NCBI GenBank assembly: GCA_016716385.1
Contig: JADJWL010000020.1
Location: forward strand, 1 to 57,058
Source: Bryobacterales bacterium
Lineage (GTDB): Bacteria; Acidobacteriota; Terriglobia; Bryobacterales; Bryobacteraceae
Direction: 5' to 3'
DNA: 57,058 nucleotides
Part shown: one piece after another, positions 30,681-39,708 of the stretch
How positions within the stretch are numbered: position 1 is the stretch's first letter
Layout of the letters: each line of letters starts with the position of its first letter
Translations under genes and position numbers: made by a program
Notes under the pieces: generated by a model
Databases searched by the model: none
Told to the model about the DNA's origin: nothing
Seen by the model: the letters and a program-made list of their open reading frames with translations, nothing else

Positions 30681-33272
30681 CTAGCCCTTGGCCCGGGCCT
30701 CCAGGCCGCGGTAGGCCTTATCCTTCTTCCCTTCGCGGAAGCGGACGGTGTAGCGGCCCCCGGACCACACTCCCGCTTCGAACGCGCTGCCGTCCGCGCG
30801 GACCGTGTACTCGATCTTGCCGGTTGCTTCGTTCACCACTTCCACCACCGGATTGCGCATGCCCGGGGCTTCGAGGCGGCCGAGGGTCCACTTGGCGCCG
30901 CTGAGTCCGTTGTCGAACGGATGAATCGTTTTCGGCCAGCCGGGGAAGGGAAGGGCTCCGGTCTGGGAGGGGTCGACCCAGCGGGGCCAGTTGGTCAGCG
31001 TGATCTTACGCGTGGCCCGCTCGATGTGGATGATCCCGTAACCGGGCGCGCGATTGTAAAGGATCGCCGGTTCGGCGCCGAACTGAGCGGGGTTCGCCAC
31101 CGCGTGGACCGTCATCCGATTGCCGAAGCCGTCCAGGTACTCGCCGCAGTTGCGGGGCGCGTCTTCGGGACAGTTGGCTCCGGTGCGGGGCGGATACCAG
31201 CGGCGGGGGAAGAGATTCGAGATCGCCGGGGTGCAGAGCGCGAACGCCGCGTCGTTCCAGTCGTCGAGGCCGTATTGCACCATGCTGCCCAGGTGCTGGT
31301 CGCCGCCGATGTGGAAGGCCTGCGCCTTGCGGAGCGCGCGCACCGCGGCGTTGCGTCCGCTGCGCGGCCAGCCGTTCGAATCGTGGTCGGCCACCGGGAC
31401 TTCGCCCTCCGGGTATTCATCGAGCTTCAGCGTCGGCAGCTTGGACGTGACGTCGTCGGTATTGGCGGGCGGAGGCAGGGTGGCGAGATTGCAGAAGATC
31501 GTCTGGGAGACGGCGCACTTGAGCAGCACGCCTTCCCAATCCGCGGCCCACTGGTCGAGAAACGCAAGCTGGCGGGGACCCATCAACTCGGCGCGCGGCG
31601 GGTCCGGGGCGCGGGCGGGGTCGTAGGCGGGATTCTGCACCCAGCCGTTCTCGATCCTCGCTTCCGGGACGGCGCGCGCGGGCGCGGATTTCCACTTGCG
31701 GTCTTCGAGAATCGCAAAGTCGACGCCGCCGTAGAGCAGGGAAGTGAAGTACACGTCGACGCCTTCGCCGGTGGGCGTGGGGTCGGGCGGATCCGGCAGG
31801 TGGCTGGTCTGCGTGCGCTGGACGGCGTTGACCCAGGCGGGGGGCATTTTGTAGCCGCCATCGTCCTGCCAGGCTTTGTTCGGGTGGGTGGCGACGGGCA
31901 CCTTCTCCGCCTGCTGTTCGAGCGGCAGGGCGCGCTTGCCGCCTTCGCCCCAGACGTTGCCGTGGTAGACGTCGTGATCGTCCGGGATAGCCACGGTGGG
32001 GATGTCGCGCATCAGGTCGCGGTAGCTCCAGCCGAAGAGGAGCCACTTGCGCAGGTAGTCGAGAGCGGCGGCGTCGAGCGGCGCCATCTGGATGCCGTAC
32101 TCGCAGACGCGCTCGTAGATCTGGTCGCCGGTGAAGAGCAGGACGTCGGGCTGGAAGTGTTCGAGGGCGTGGACGATTTCGCGGTGCGGGAAGCCGAAGT
32201 CGTTGTTGCAGGTGAGCGCGCCGATGGTGAGGTTGGGCTTGTGGCGCGGATCGCGGCGGATCGTGCCCTGGTGGAAGAAGTCACCCTCGCCCGGGAGCGA
32301 GAAAGCGATCCGGTAGGAGTGATCCCGCGTGTCGTCCCAGTTGCGTACGCGAAAACGCGCGGTGCTGGAAAGCGGATCGATGGGAGCGGAGGCGATGGTC
32401 TTCCAGCCGGATCCATCGCGGAGCTGCAGTGCGGCCTGTCCGGTGACGTCGGCCAGTTGCGCGGTGAGCTTCACGACGCCGCGGCTGAGCGTGTGCATGG
32501 AGAAATAGAGCGGGCCCCAGGCGCGTTCGGGATGGACGTCGAGCTTGGAGCCGGAGACCTGCCAGTCGCGGAACCAGAAGCGCATGGTCCCGCCGCGGGC
32601 GGTACCGGGCTTGGCGCCCCCGTTGGGCACCATCGGGGGGAACGGCTCGGGGGTGGGGCGGACGGGTCCGGAACTGGCGACGAGCGCCACGAGGCCGGTG
32701 AGCCATTCGGGCGCCGCGTCGTCGCGGGCGTGGGTGGCGAGGATCTGGCCGCTCGCGTCGCGCGCCGTGATGGCGATGCGGTAGTTGCCGGCGTTGCCGG
32801 GCCGGGCTTCGAGGTGGAGCGCGACTTCCTGGGGCCAGCCGGAGAGCAGGGGGCCGGCACCGGGGTCGCCGATGAACAGGCGGCCCTGCGCGGTGACGCC
32901 GGCGTTGACGCCGAAGCCGCGCACGGCGGAGTCGCGATAGTCGGCGAAGCGGCCGCGAATGCCGAAGCGGAATCCGGCGAACCCGTCGTCGAGGGCGGCC
33001 GCGTGGCCGGGGCCGAGGCGCACGGTCATTTTGAGATCGCCGATGCGGGCGGACGCTTCGCGGGTGAGCAGGCAGACGTTGCGGTCGCCGCCGGCCACGA
33101 TGCATTCGATGCGGCCGTCGCGGAGACGCCAGTCCTGCATGGGGTTGGACCAGTAGTCGGGCCCGAGGAAGGCGCGGTCGGCTCCGGAGGGAAGCTTGCC
33201 TTGGAAGGCTGGCGCGAGGGCGGCGGTGGCGACGGTGGTGACGAAGTGCCGCCGGAGCATGCGGTGTTTCAT
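30681..33272 (-). CDS. PhoD-like metallophosphatase, exported
   Basis: An 863-aa protein with a twin-arginine-like signal (LRRHFVTTVATAALAPAF), an N-terminal beta-sandwich region (to about 390, with FDWRLRDGRIECI-type strands, here MQDWRLRDGRIECIVAGGD), and a calcineurin-like/PhoD catalytic region: LLFTGDQIYERVCEYG (about 445), VAIPDDHDVYHGNVWG (about 495) and AFHIGGDQHLGSMVQYG (about 700) supply metal-ligand Asp/His/Asn residues. It should hydrolyse phosphodi- or monoesters in the periplasm or outside. Longer than most PhoD proteins (500-600 aa) because of the N-terminal domain. AGGAGAG lies just upstream of the ATG at 33272. The 216-bp gap before it on the right of VapB holds no gene. Confidence 0.85.
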   Translation of the reverse strand: MKHRMLRRHFVTTVATAALAPAFQGKLPSGADRAFLGPDYWSNPMQDWRLRDGRIECIVAGGDRNVCLLTREASARIGDLKMTVRLGPGHAAALDDGFAGFRFGIRGRFADYRDSAVRGFGVNAGVTAQGRLFIGDPGAGPLLSGWPQEVALHLEARPGNAGNYRIAITARDASGQILATHARDDAAPEWLTGLVALVASSGPVRPTPEPFPPMVPNGGAKPGTARGGTMRFWFRDWQVSGSKLDVHPERAWGPLYFSMHTLSRGVVKLTAQLADVTGQAALQLRDGSGWKTIASAPIDPLSSTARFRVRNWDDTRDHSYRIAFSLPGEGDFFHQGTIRRDPRHKPNLTIGALTCNNDFGFPHREIVHALEHFQPDVLLFTGDQIYERVCEYGIQMAPLDAAALDYLRKWLLFGWSYRDLMRDIPTVAIPDDHDVYHGNVWGEGGKRALPLEQQAEKVPVATHPNKAWQDDGGYKMPPAWVNAVQRTQTSHLPDPPDPTPTGEGVDVYFTSLLYGGVDFAILEDRKWKSAPARAVPEARIENGWVQNPAYDPARAPDPPRAELMGPRQLAFLDQWAADWEGVLLKCAVSQTIFCNLATLPPPANTDDVTSKLPTLKLDEYPEGEVPVADHDSNGWPRSGRNAAVRALRKAQAFHIGGDQHLGSMVQYGLDDWNDAAFALCTPAISNLFPRRWYPPRTGANCPEDAPRNCGEYLDGFGNRMTVHAVANPAQFGAEPAILYNRAPGYGIIHIERATRKITLTNWPRWVDPSQTGALPFPGWPKTIHPFDNGLSGAKWTLGRLEAPGMRNPVVEVVNEATGKIEYTVRADGSAFEAGVWSGGRYTVRFREGKKDKAYRGLEARAKG

Positions 33273-33331
33273 TCTCTCCTAGTGAAACATACCGATACGC
33301 ACGGGTCGCATCACCCGGCTCACGCCGGATG

Positions 33332-34039
33332 CTATTCCGGGTTCGCGGATGCGGCCAAGCGCCGCCTGAGAACGAGGGCTGCCAGCCCCGCGCCGAGGAG
33401 CGCCCACGTTCCCGGCTCGGGGGTCGCCGTGGCCTCAAAGCCGCCATCCGCGGTGAAGTCCCCGGACACGCCGAGAGTCGTATCGACCTGGAAGTTGCCA
33501 TGCTCCGGGACCCAGAAGTCCATGGTCACGAGCGCTCCCTGGATCTCATCGGAGGTGACGAGGCTCGCGTCCAGGTTGCGTCCGGCGCGGCACAGGGCGC
33601 CCAGAAACCCTGTGGGACAGCCGGCGTAATTCGCCGGACCGTCGACGTCGAGTAGAAACGTGAAAGGACCGGCCGCCGGCGTGAATGCATTGAACGCCAG
33701 TGCCAGGAGCGTGCTGCCATCGGGCACGAGACCCAAGGGCAGGTTCACGCCGCTGAATCCGGTGGCGATGTCCGTTCCCCCGGTGGGCTGAAAGTCCTGC
33801 CAGAGGAGGAAGCCGGGCGCTCCGGCGGCCGTATCAAAGAAGAGGCCCGTTGGGCCAAGGTCGATTGTCACGACCTGGAGCAGGACTCCAGGGTGGGATG
33901 CCGTGAACCCGATGGACCAGGAGCCGAACGCCCCGATCGATTCGCTGCTGTAGTTGACCGATCCGCTGATGGTCGTAGCGGAAGCGGGCGCGAGGGATAG
34001 CACCAGGAGCGCCAAGCTCAGACGGAGATGTCGTCGCAT
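33332..34039 (-). CDS. PEP-CTERM-sorted secreted protein
   Basis: A 235-aa protein with signal peptide (RRHLRLSLALLVLSLAPASA) and a C-terminal sorting signal: ATPEPGTWALLGAGLAALVL followed by RRR, the PEP motif, membrane helix and basic tail recognised by exosortase. The body is a beta-rich module typical of PEP-CTERM proteins in this group (IGFTASHPGVLLQVVTIDLG ... FDTAAGAPGF). Exosortase is not in this window. ATG 34039 is chosen over a GTG 7 codons upstream. Confidence 0.85.
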   Translation of the reverse strand: MRRHLRLSLALLVLSLAPASATTISGSVNYSSESIGAFGSWSIGFTASHPGVLLQVVTIDLGPTGLFFDTAAGAPGFLLWQDFQPTGGTDIATGFSGVNLPLGLVPDGSTLLALAFNAFTPAAGPFTFLLDVDGPANYAGCPTGFLGALCRAGRNLDASLVTSDEIQGALVTMDFWVPEHGNFQVDTTLGVSGDFTADGGFEATATPEPGTWALLGAGLAALVLRRRLAASANPE

Positions 34040-34134
34040 GTCTCGCCGCAGCTTCCGCACGCCATGCGATCGCGGAAAGAAGCGTACTGAGGGCTATTCA
34101 GAAGTTACCACCGGCGTCGAGTAGAGTCAAAGCC

Positions 34135-35937
34135 TTAGGGTACTGGAGCAGTACCACGGGTCAATCTCAGGATTTCGGCTACCACGAAGCGCCGCAGTTC
34201 CTCGGGAGCGTCGTTGCGGGTTGCGATAAAGAAGTCGGCGTCGCTGTTGATGCGTTCGTCGAGTTTGATGCCGTCGAACATCGCCTTCTGGCGGCGGCGA
34301 ACCTCCGGTTCGATCCGGGCCCAGCGCTTGGGGCCGGCCATCTGTTCGAGCGTCTTGAGGTAGCGCACGTCATCGATGGCTTCCCGAGCGGCTTCGACGG
34401 CAAGCGTGCGGACCGGCTCGACGCCGTCGACCGAAGGGTACACCGCGACCCAGTCCGAGTCCGATTGCCCGGCGCCTCCGCCGCGGCCGTCGAAGTCGTC
34501 CCAGGGGCTGCCGATGTAATAGTTCCAGCACCAGAAGAACATCGCTTCGCTGCCGTAGTAGGCGGGGACCTGGCCGTAGAGGAGGCGGTTCTTGCCGAAG
34601 GACTGGTCGGCGGTGATGTTGTTGTACGTCCAGAAGCGCTTGCCGAACGAGGCGGCGAGCCCGCGGATGCGGTCGAGGTCGCGGTTGGCGACGAGGATGT
34701 CGGAGCTGTGCAGCAACGGACCGGGATCGGCCTGGGGCTGGAAGAAGACGCCGTAGACGGGAAGCTCGGGGAAGTGCTTCTTGACGAGGTGGTAGCGGTA
34801 GGGGTGGTACGCCATGGCGTGCTTGGTGGGCTCGTCCATGATAAGCACGGCGAGGGGCGGCCAGCCGGCGGTCTTTGCGTGCGCGAGGATCTGGCGCAGG
34901 CCTTCGACGTAATACGGCTCCCAGCGGGGATCGGTCATGTCGGCGAGCGTGACGACGCGCCCGTTCATTTCGCGCTCGAGCAGGCGGAAGCCGAAGGCTT
35001 TGGCGAGCGCGATTTCGTAGTGGCCGAGCCAGCTATTGCCGAGAGTGAGGACGAGGGGTCCGCGCATGCCGGCGTCCGTCATGCCCTTGACGAAGGCGTC
35101 ATATTCGGTGAAATCGAGTTCGAGTTTACCGCCGTTGTTGACGATGCGGATGGAGTGCGAATTCCAGAACCACTGGAGGGCGTCGAACCCGTAGCGCTTC
35201 ATGAACGCCCACTCTCCGCGGGCGAACTTCTGTCCGGAGAGAAACGCACCGAAGCGCGGCAGGTCGCGATCCGTGAGCCGGAACGGGAGGACGCGCACGC
35301 TGAGTGGGAGTTCGGCACGCTGGCCGGAAGCGTCGGAGATGCGGATGGTTCCGTGGTAGAAGCCGGCGGGCGTGCCGTCGGGCACCGTGACGGTCACCCA
35401 GTACAGGCGGCTCGTGCCGGCGGGAATCGCGTAGGCGGCGGTGGGGCGGAGGAAGACAGGATAGCGGACGTAGCTCCTCTGCGCGGTGGCGCGGGACTCG
35501 TCGAGGTCGCGGGTGGCGACGGCGGTGTACTGGACGGGATGGAACAGCACGTCCTCAACGCGCGCCTGGGTGTTGAGCCAGGGCGTCTTCGATTCGATGG
35601 ACGCGGCGGCCTGGACGCCGGCGGTGTCGCGCAGGGCGTAGATGGCGAACGGTTCGGACTCGATTTCGCCGGGGGTGGCGGTGACGACGAGGCGGTCGAG
35701 CGCTTCGCCGGGCGCGGGGCGGGAATTGGGAAGCACTTCAAAGTTGCGGTCGCGGCGGTAGACGACCCACCCGCGCCGGGTTTCAGCGGCGGACGGCGTG
35801 AGCACGGCGTCCTGGGCGGGCAGGAAGCGCTCGGTGTAGCCGCGGGCGCGGAGGGCGGCCTCGTGGTCCGGCGGGATGGGGAGATCGCCGGGCTGGGCAA
35901 GGCAGAGGAAGGGCAGGGCGAAGAGGCAAAGGCGCAT
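34135..35937 (-). CDS. Secreted DUF4091/GH123-like glycoside hydrolase
   Basis: A 600-aa protein with signal peptide (MRLCLFALPFLCLAQ), an N-terminal beta-sandwich (about 60-240: LYWVTVTVPDGTPAGFYHG, ISDASGQRAELPLSVRVLP) and a TIM-barrel-type part with DALQWFWNSHSIRIVNNGGK, WLGHYEIALAKAFGFRLLE, LAVLIMDEPTKHAMAYHPYR (DE pair, catalytic candidates) and AMFFWCWNYYIGSPWDDFDG. The pattern and the C-terminal helical tail match DUF4091 families related to GH123. Start ATG 35937; upstream codons of the longer frame are not family-like. Substrate unknown. Confidence 0.65.
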   Translation of the reverse strand: MRLCLFALPFLCLAQPGDLPIPPDHEAALRARGYTERFLPAQDAVLTPSAAETRRGWVVYRRDRNFEVLPNSRPAPGEALDRLVVTATPGEIESEPFAIYALRDTAGVQAAASIESKTPWLNTQARVEDVLFHPVQYTAVATRDLDESRATAQRSYVRYPVFLRPTAAYAIPAGTSRLYWVTVTVPDGTPAGFYHGTIRISDASGQRAELPLSVRVLPFRLTDRDLPRFGAFLSGQKFARGEWAFMKRYGFDALQWFWNSHSIRIVNNGGKLELDFTEYDAFVKGMTDAGMRGPLVLTLGNSWLGHYEIALAKAFGFRLLEREMNGRVVTLADMTDPRWEPYYVEGLRQILAHAKTAGWPPLAVLIMDEPTKHAMAYHPYRYHLVKKHFPELPVYGVFFQPQADPGPLLHSSDILVANRDLDRIRGLAASFGKRFWTYNNITADQSFGKNRLLYGQVPAYYGSEAMFFWCWNYYIGSPWDDFDGRGGGAGQSDSDWVAVYPSVDGVEPVRTLAVEAAREAIDDVRYLKTLEQMAGPKRWARIEPEVRRRQKAMFDGIKLDERINSDADFFIATRNDAPEELRRFVVAEILRLTRGTAPVP

Positions 35938-36046
35938 GGCGGTTCTGGGGGGTAGTGTAGTACGAAGATGCGGGGCGGGGGTGGGCAATTGTGTCGAGTG
36001 CGTGCGCGGTCCTGCTGGACGTAGCGCTACCGAAAAGGAGTCGTGA

Positions 36047-36148
36047 AAGCTACGCTTTCGGTACGGTGTTGATCCGCGCCCGGGTCTCCTGAGGAAGATC
36101 CTGGCCGATTGCGCCATCGAGCCGGACCAACTCCGGGAGTTGCTGTGA
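36047..36148 (+). pseudogene. C-terminal remnant of a HicA-like toxin gene
   Basis: An open frame without start ends in GVDPRPGLLRKILADCAIEP then DQLRELL and a stop (36146-36148). This GLLRKIL...EP..L.ELL tail is the usual end of HicA mRNA interferases. The frame is closed by a stop at 36044-36046 and no N-terminal double-stranded-RNA-binding part is present. It lies in the 354-bp stretch 35938-36291, which otherwise holds only an 8-bp inverted repeat (TACCGAAA 36028-36035, TTTCGGTA 36056-36063). Confidence 0.45.
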
Positions 36149-36291
36149 AGCCCGATGTCCCCGTTCCAAAGTATCCTGCGATGCGCGCGGCGTTCTGCGG
36201 GAGAGGCCGGCACGCGACGGTCGCCGCCAAATCGTGGAGGCTGCCTCTGCCAGGAACAAAACGGCGTTGAAAGGTGTCATACACCTCAGCA

Positions 36292-37338
36292 ATGGTTATC
36301 CGGGTCCTGGTTCTGCTGGCAGCGGCGGTCTGCGCGTTTGGAGAAGAAGACGCACCGCGTTTTCGGGCGGAGGATGTTCGCCCGCACGGCTCCGGCGAGC
36401 CGCACCCGCTGGTTCCCGGCCTGCTCACGTGGATCTTCGGCACGAACCTGAGCCGGTCTCCGGGTTGCAGTGCGGAGAGCGTTATGGACGGCGCGACGTA
36501 CAAGGCGGACCTGTGCGGAACGCGCGTGTTGGTTGGAGGCATCGAGGCGCGGCTCGTCGCTGTCATGCCCAGCCAGATCAACCTTGTGCTTCCCGACCAT
36601 CCCTGGGAGAACGAGATGGTGAGCTTCCAGGTCGTCCGCGATGGGCATGCGAGCGCCAGCGTGCCGGTGTACTTCGGGTTCAACCGGCCTGTTATCTCCC
36701 TGGCCGAGCCCTCGTTTGCCGGTGGGCCGGTCTGGATCCGGGTGGAGAAGCCCTGGGGAAAGGGATGGCTGCGATACCCGTTCCACGCCGAGCCCTGGGA
36801 CATGGGGCCCGGATCCTTCGAGGTTCGCTTCCAGGGACGGGAACTCCCGATGCTTTCGCTGCTCCCATATCCTCCCCTTGGATTGGGAGACTGGATGGTG
36901 GGCCTGCCCCGCGAGGCGCCGGCCGAGTACCGTCACCGGCTGCCTCTCCATCTTGTGTATTCGCTGGATCGGCCGGGCGTCTACCAGATCCGGTACACCG
37001 AGTACAGGATCCGGCCGGGAAGTGCGGGGAGGGCAATCCATCTGCGTTCCGACTGGACCGCGATCGAGATTCCGCCGTCGAGCGCGGAGTCCCGCCGCGC
37101 CTGGTTTCAGGCGTTCACTTCGTCGCCTCCCGAAGATCCGGTCGAGTTGCTTTCGAACTTCCTGCCTGGTCTGCTGGCGCAGCACGACGAGCTTGCTCTG
37201 CGGATGTTGGCGCGCTACCTCGACTCGCAGGATCCTCTGGTCCGGCAGTACGCCGCGTATGCGTTGAACTACTTCGACTCAACCCTGCTCGGCAGGGTCG
37301 TGCCGGGCCGCACGCCCCTTCGCGGCGGGGTGCGGTAG
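36292..37338 (+). CDS. Secreted protein with TIGR03437-like domain
   Basis: A 348-aa protein with signal peptide (MVIRVLVLLAAAVCAFGEED). Residues about 30-115 (HPLVPGLLTWIFGTNLSR, TRVLVGGIEARLVAVMPSQI, NLVLPDHPW) match the TIGR03437 'Solibacter C-terminal' module, a beta domain known mainly from acidobacteria and usually at protein ends; here it is near the N-terminus. The rest resembles a beta-sandwich (VRFQGRELPML, YQIRYTEYRI) followed by a HEAT-like helical tail (QHDELALRMLARYLDSQDPL). Function unknown. Start ATG at 36292; an upstream ATG at 36274 is out of keeping with the signal peptide. Confidence 0.6.
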   Translation: MVIRVLVLLAAAVCAFGEEDAPRFRAEDVRPHGSGEPHPLVPGLLTWIFGTNLSRSPGCSAESVMDGATYKADLCGTRVLVGGIEARLVAVMPSQINLVLPDHPWENEMVSFQVVRDGHASASVPVYFGFNRPVISLAEPSFAGGPVWIRVEKPWGKGWLRYPFHAEPWDMGPGSFEVRFQGRELPMLSLLPYPPLGLGDWMVGLPREAPAEYRHRLPLHLVYSLDRPGVYQIRYTEYRIRPGSAGRAIHLRSDWTAIEIPPSSAESRRAWFQAFTSSPPEDPVELLSNFLPGLLAQHDELALRMLARYLDSQDPLVRQYAAYALNYFDSTLLGRVVPGRTPLRGGVR

Positions 37339-37342
37339 AGGC

Positions 37343-37723
37343 TCAGACAGCGACGATCGCAACGTCGCGGCCGGAAGCGCTGACAAGCCGCTGAATATCG
37401 TGCGGATCGCTTGTGAGAATGATTGCCTCCTGACGAAGAGCTGTCGTCACCACAACTGCGTCCACGACATCCACGGTGCCGGACCTTCCGAGCAGACGGC
37501 CTGCTTCGTGCGCCTCGCTCTGGCCGAGAGAAACGACCACACATCCGGCCAGGAAGCGCCGGAGTTGAGCTTGCCGGGGGGACCGGCTGACCTGGGCGAC
37601 AACCGGCGCGGGAACCATGGGAAGGATTCCAAGTTCCAGGCGGGCCTTGTGCTCGGCCCACGTCCTTCGCTCGTTTCTGTCGGCGGCTACGAGAACGGCG
37701 GCGTCGTAGACGACGGTGGTCAT
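37343..37723 (-). CDS. PIN-domain toxin of second VapBC module
   Basis: A 126-aa PIN-domain protein: Asp7 in VVYDAAVLVAADRNE, a central helix-strand (LLGRSGTVDVVDAVVVTTAL) supplying Asp residues and the terminal TSDPHDIQRLV acidic loop. It is expected to be a Mg-dependent endoribonuclease. Start ATG at 37723 overlaps the antitoxin's TGA by 4 bp (ATGA). Tail-to-tail with the TIGR03437-like gene, 5 bp apart. Confidence 0.85.
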   Translation of the reverse strand: MTTVVYDAAVLVAADRNERRTWAEHKARLELGILPMVPAPVVAQVSRSPRQAQLRRFLAGCVVVSLGQSEAHEAGRLLGRSGTVDVVDAVVVTTALRQEAIILTSDPHDIQRLVSASGRDVAIVAV

Positions 37724-37992
37724 GCCGGACGCCGGATTGTTCGCGCCGCTCGGAGCTGCTCCTGGACGCCGCGGCGCGCCTCATTCAACTCTTCCACAGT
37801 GAAGCGCCCGTGTCGCTTTTCCCACTGCGCGACCGCCGCCAAACCAGCCCGCCGCTGGAGCGCCTCGCGCGCCGCCACTGTCATCCACGCAGAAACGTTC
37901 ATCCCTTCGCGGGCGGCCGCCGCGAGGATGTTCTTGTGGATGTCTGGATCTACCGTAATCGCAAGTTTTGGCGAAGGGTTGCCGCGCGGCAT
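37720..37992 (-). CDS. Antitoxin of second VapBC module (ribbon-helix-helix)
   Basis: A 90-aa protein: KLAITVDPDIHKNILAAAAR and MNVSAWMTVAAREALQRRAG form a ribbon-helix-helix, followed by an Arg/Glu-rich helix (ELNEARRGVQEQLRAARTI) that would contact the PIN toxin. ATG at 37992 is preceded on its strand by AGGAG within a palindrome (see operator entry). Confidence 0.82.
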   Translation of the reverse strand: MPRGNPSPKLAITVDPDIHKNILAAAAREGMNVSAWMTVAAREALQRRAGLAAVAQWEKRHGRFTVEELNEARRGVQEQLRAARTIRRPA

Positions 37993-37999
37993 GGCAGTC

Positions 38000-38015
38000 T
38001 CCTACCACAGTAGGA
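38000..38015 (-). promoter_or_regulatory. Operator of the second VapBC module
   Basis: TCCTAC-N4-GTAGGA is a perfect inverted repeat 7 bp from the antitoxin start. It covers the ribosome binding site (GTAGGAG on the minus strand) and overlaps a TATCCT -10-like box with an upstream TGG, consistent with autorepression. The -35 region is not convincing. Confidence 0.45.
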
Positions 38016-38095
38016 TACCACGGAGGCGGGACAGGACAGGTGGCAGAGTTCTGTTCGCCTGATCGCCGTGCGGCCGTGGTACAACGGCTAGCAGA

Positions 38096-38935
38096 ATGCT
38101 CCTGACACGACGGGCCGTGCTGGCGGGCGCGGCTTCGGCCTGGGTTGGACCCGCGGCGCAGGCGGGCCCGGTCATCGACGCCCACGCCCATCTCTACCAC
38201 CGTAGTCGCTCCACGTGGCGCGAGGACGACGGCAAGCTCATCGACGCGGCCGACAAGCTCGGCATTGAACAGCTCTGCTGCTCGATCCTGCCGCCGTCGC
38301 GGCCCGCGACTCCGGAAGCGTTCCGCGAGTGCAACGCCTGGGTGGCGGACGCGATGGCGCGCTTTCCCGGACGGATTCTGGGCTATTGCCACGTGAATCC
38401 CGGGTATACGCGCGAATCGCTCGAGGAGATCCGGCGCACGGTGGAAGACCGGGGCTTTATCGGCATCAAGATTTACAACGAGTACTTCGCCAACGAGCCG
38501 GTGCTGTTTCCCCTGGTCGAACTGGCGATTCAACTGCGTGTGCCGATTCTGCACCATGCGGGGCACGTGTCCTGGCTGCCGGGTCCGCAGCCGCGGATCT
38601 CCGACGGCGGCCACCTGGCGGACCTGGCGCGGCGGTACCCGGAAGCGCTGCTGATCTGCGCGCACATCTGCGGCGGCGGCGACTGGGAATGGACGCTCAA
38701 GGCGCTGCGTCCCGCGAAGACGGTGTTTCTCGATACGAGCGGGTCGGTGACCGACGATGGGGTGATCGAAGCGGCGGTCGCGCACCTCGGAGCTGACCGG
38801 CTGCTGTTCGCGTGCGATTCGTCGCTGACCGCGAGCGTCGGGCGGCTGCGGGGGGCGCAGATCAGCGGGACGGACCGGGCGAAGATCCTGGGCGGGAACA
38901 TGAGCCGCATTCTGGCACGGCGGGGTGCGCGATGA
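38096..38935 (+). CDS. Amidohydrolase-family protein 1, Tat-type signal
   Basis: A 279-aa TIM-barrel amidohydrolase_2-type protein: signal-like N-terminus with two Arg (LLTRRAVLAGAASAWVG), metal-binding DAHAHLYH (about 28-35), VPILHHAGHVSW (about 150) and CAHICGGGDWEWTLKAL (about 190) His residues, and LFACDSSLTASVGR Asp near the end. The function is probably hydrolytic or decarboxylating cleavage of a small organic acid. The last codon overlaps the start of a second amidohydrolase. Confidence 0.8.
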   Translation: MLLTRRAVLAGAASAWVGPAAQAGPVIDAHAHLYHRSRSTWREDDGKLIDAADKLGIEQLCCSILPPSRPATPEAFRECNAWVADAMARFPGRILGYCHVNPGYTRESLEEIRRTVEDRGFIGIKIYNEYFANEPVLFPLVELAIQLRVPILHHAGHVSWLPGPQPRISDGGHLADLARRYPEALLICAHICGGGDWEWTLKALRPAKTVFLDTSGSVTDDGVIEAAVAHLGADRLLFACDSSLTASVGRLRGAQISGTDRAKILGGNMSRILARRGAR

Positions 38936-39693
38936 TCGACGTGAACGCGTACCTGGGGCCATTCGCGTTCCGGCGGCTGCGCGACCGGACGGCTCCCGCG
39001 CTGCTGCGCCGCATGGACCGCGCCGGCATTGCGCGCGCGTGCGTGTCGAGCGCCGCCGCCATTACGTACCGGAATGCACAGGCAGGCAACGAGGAAGTGT
39101 TCGAGGACGTGAAGGGCCACGGCGACCGCTTCATTCCGTTTGCCGTGCTGAATCCGGCGTACGCGGGCTGGCGCGAGGACCTGGCGATCTGCCACGAGCG
39201 GTTCGGGATGCGGGGCGTGCGGCTTTACCCGCGCTGGCACAACTACAGGCTGACGTCGCCGGAGTGCCGCGCGCTGGTGGCCGAGGCGGCCCGGCACGGC
39301 ATGGTGCTGTCGATTCCGCTGCGGGTGGAGGACCGGCGGCAGCAATCGTGGCTGGTGGATGTGCCGGATGTCGATAAGGAAGAGATCGCGGCGCTGGTGG
39401 CCGATGCTCCGGAGGCGCGGTTCATTCTCGTAAACGGGTCGGGGTACCTGGCGTCGCGGCTGGGGCGTCCGGGGCTGCCGGCGAATTACGTGATGGACAT
39501 CGCGCTGCTCAGCGTTGAACTGGCGAACGAAGCCGGGGCGCTGCTGCGGGTGCTGGGTCCGGACCGGCTGGTGTTCGGCACCGGGATACCGTTCCATTAT
39601 CCGGAACCGGCGCTGGTGAAGCTGGAATTGTTGGACGTTTCGTCCGATGTGAAAGAGAAAATCCGGCGCGGCAACGCCGCACGATGGCTGTAG
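38932..39693 (+). CDS. Amidohydrolase-family protein 2
   Basis: A 253-aa smaller relative of the preceding protein: IDVNAYLGPFAFRRL replaces the HxH start, FIPFAVLNPAYAGWRED, MRGVRLYPRWHNYRL and FGTGIPFHYPEPALVKL follow the amidohydrolase_2 pattern. Because the usual DxHxH metal motif is degenerate (DVNAYL), it may be catalytically inactive and act as a partner of protein 1. Start ATG 38932 overlaps the previous stop (ATGA); the longer upstream frame is spurious. Confidence 0.7.
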   Translation: MIDVNAYLGPFAFRRLRDRTAPALLRRMDRAGIARACVSSAAAITYRNAQAGNEEVFEDVKGHGDRFIPFAVLNPAYAGWREDLAICHERFGMRGVRLYPRWHNYRLTSPECRALVAEAARHGMVLSIPLRVEDRRQQSWLVDVPDVDKEEIAALVADAPEARFILVNGSGYLASRLGRPGLPANYVMDIALLSVELANEAGALLRVLGPDRLVFGTGIPFHYPEPALVKLELLDVSSDVKEKIRRGNAARWL

Positions 39694-39708
39694 TGGGATA
39701 CTTCGGAT

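Noticed and set aside
30921..33629. 902-codon plus-strand frame opposite the PhoD-like gene
   Set aside because: Val/Gly/Glu-rich shadow of the phosphatase codons; no start signal and no domain.
34465..35955. 496-codon plus-strand frame opposite the DUF4091-like gene
   Set aside because: Shadow frame with low-complexity Gly/Val/Glu composition.
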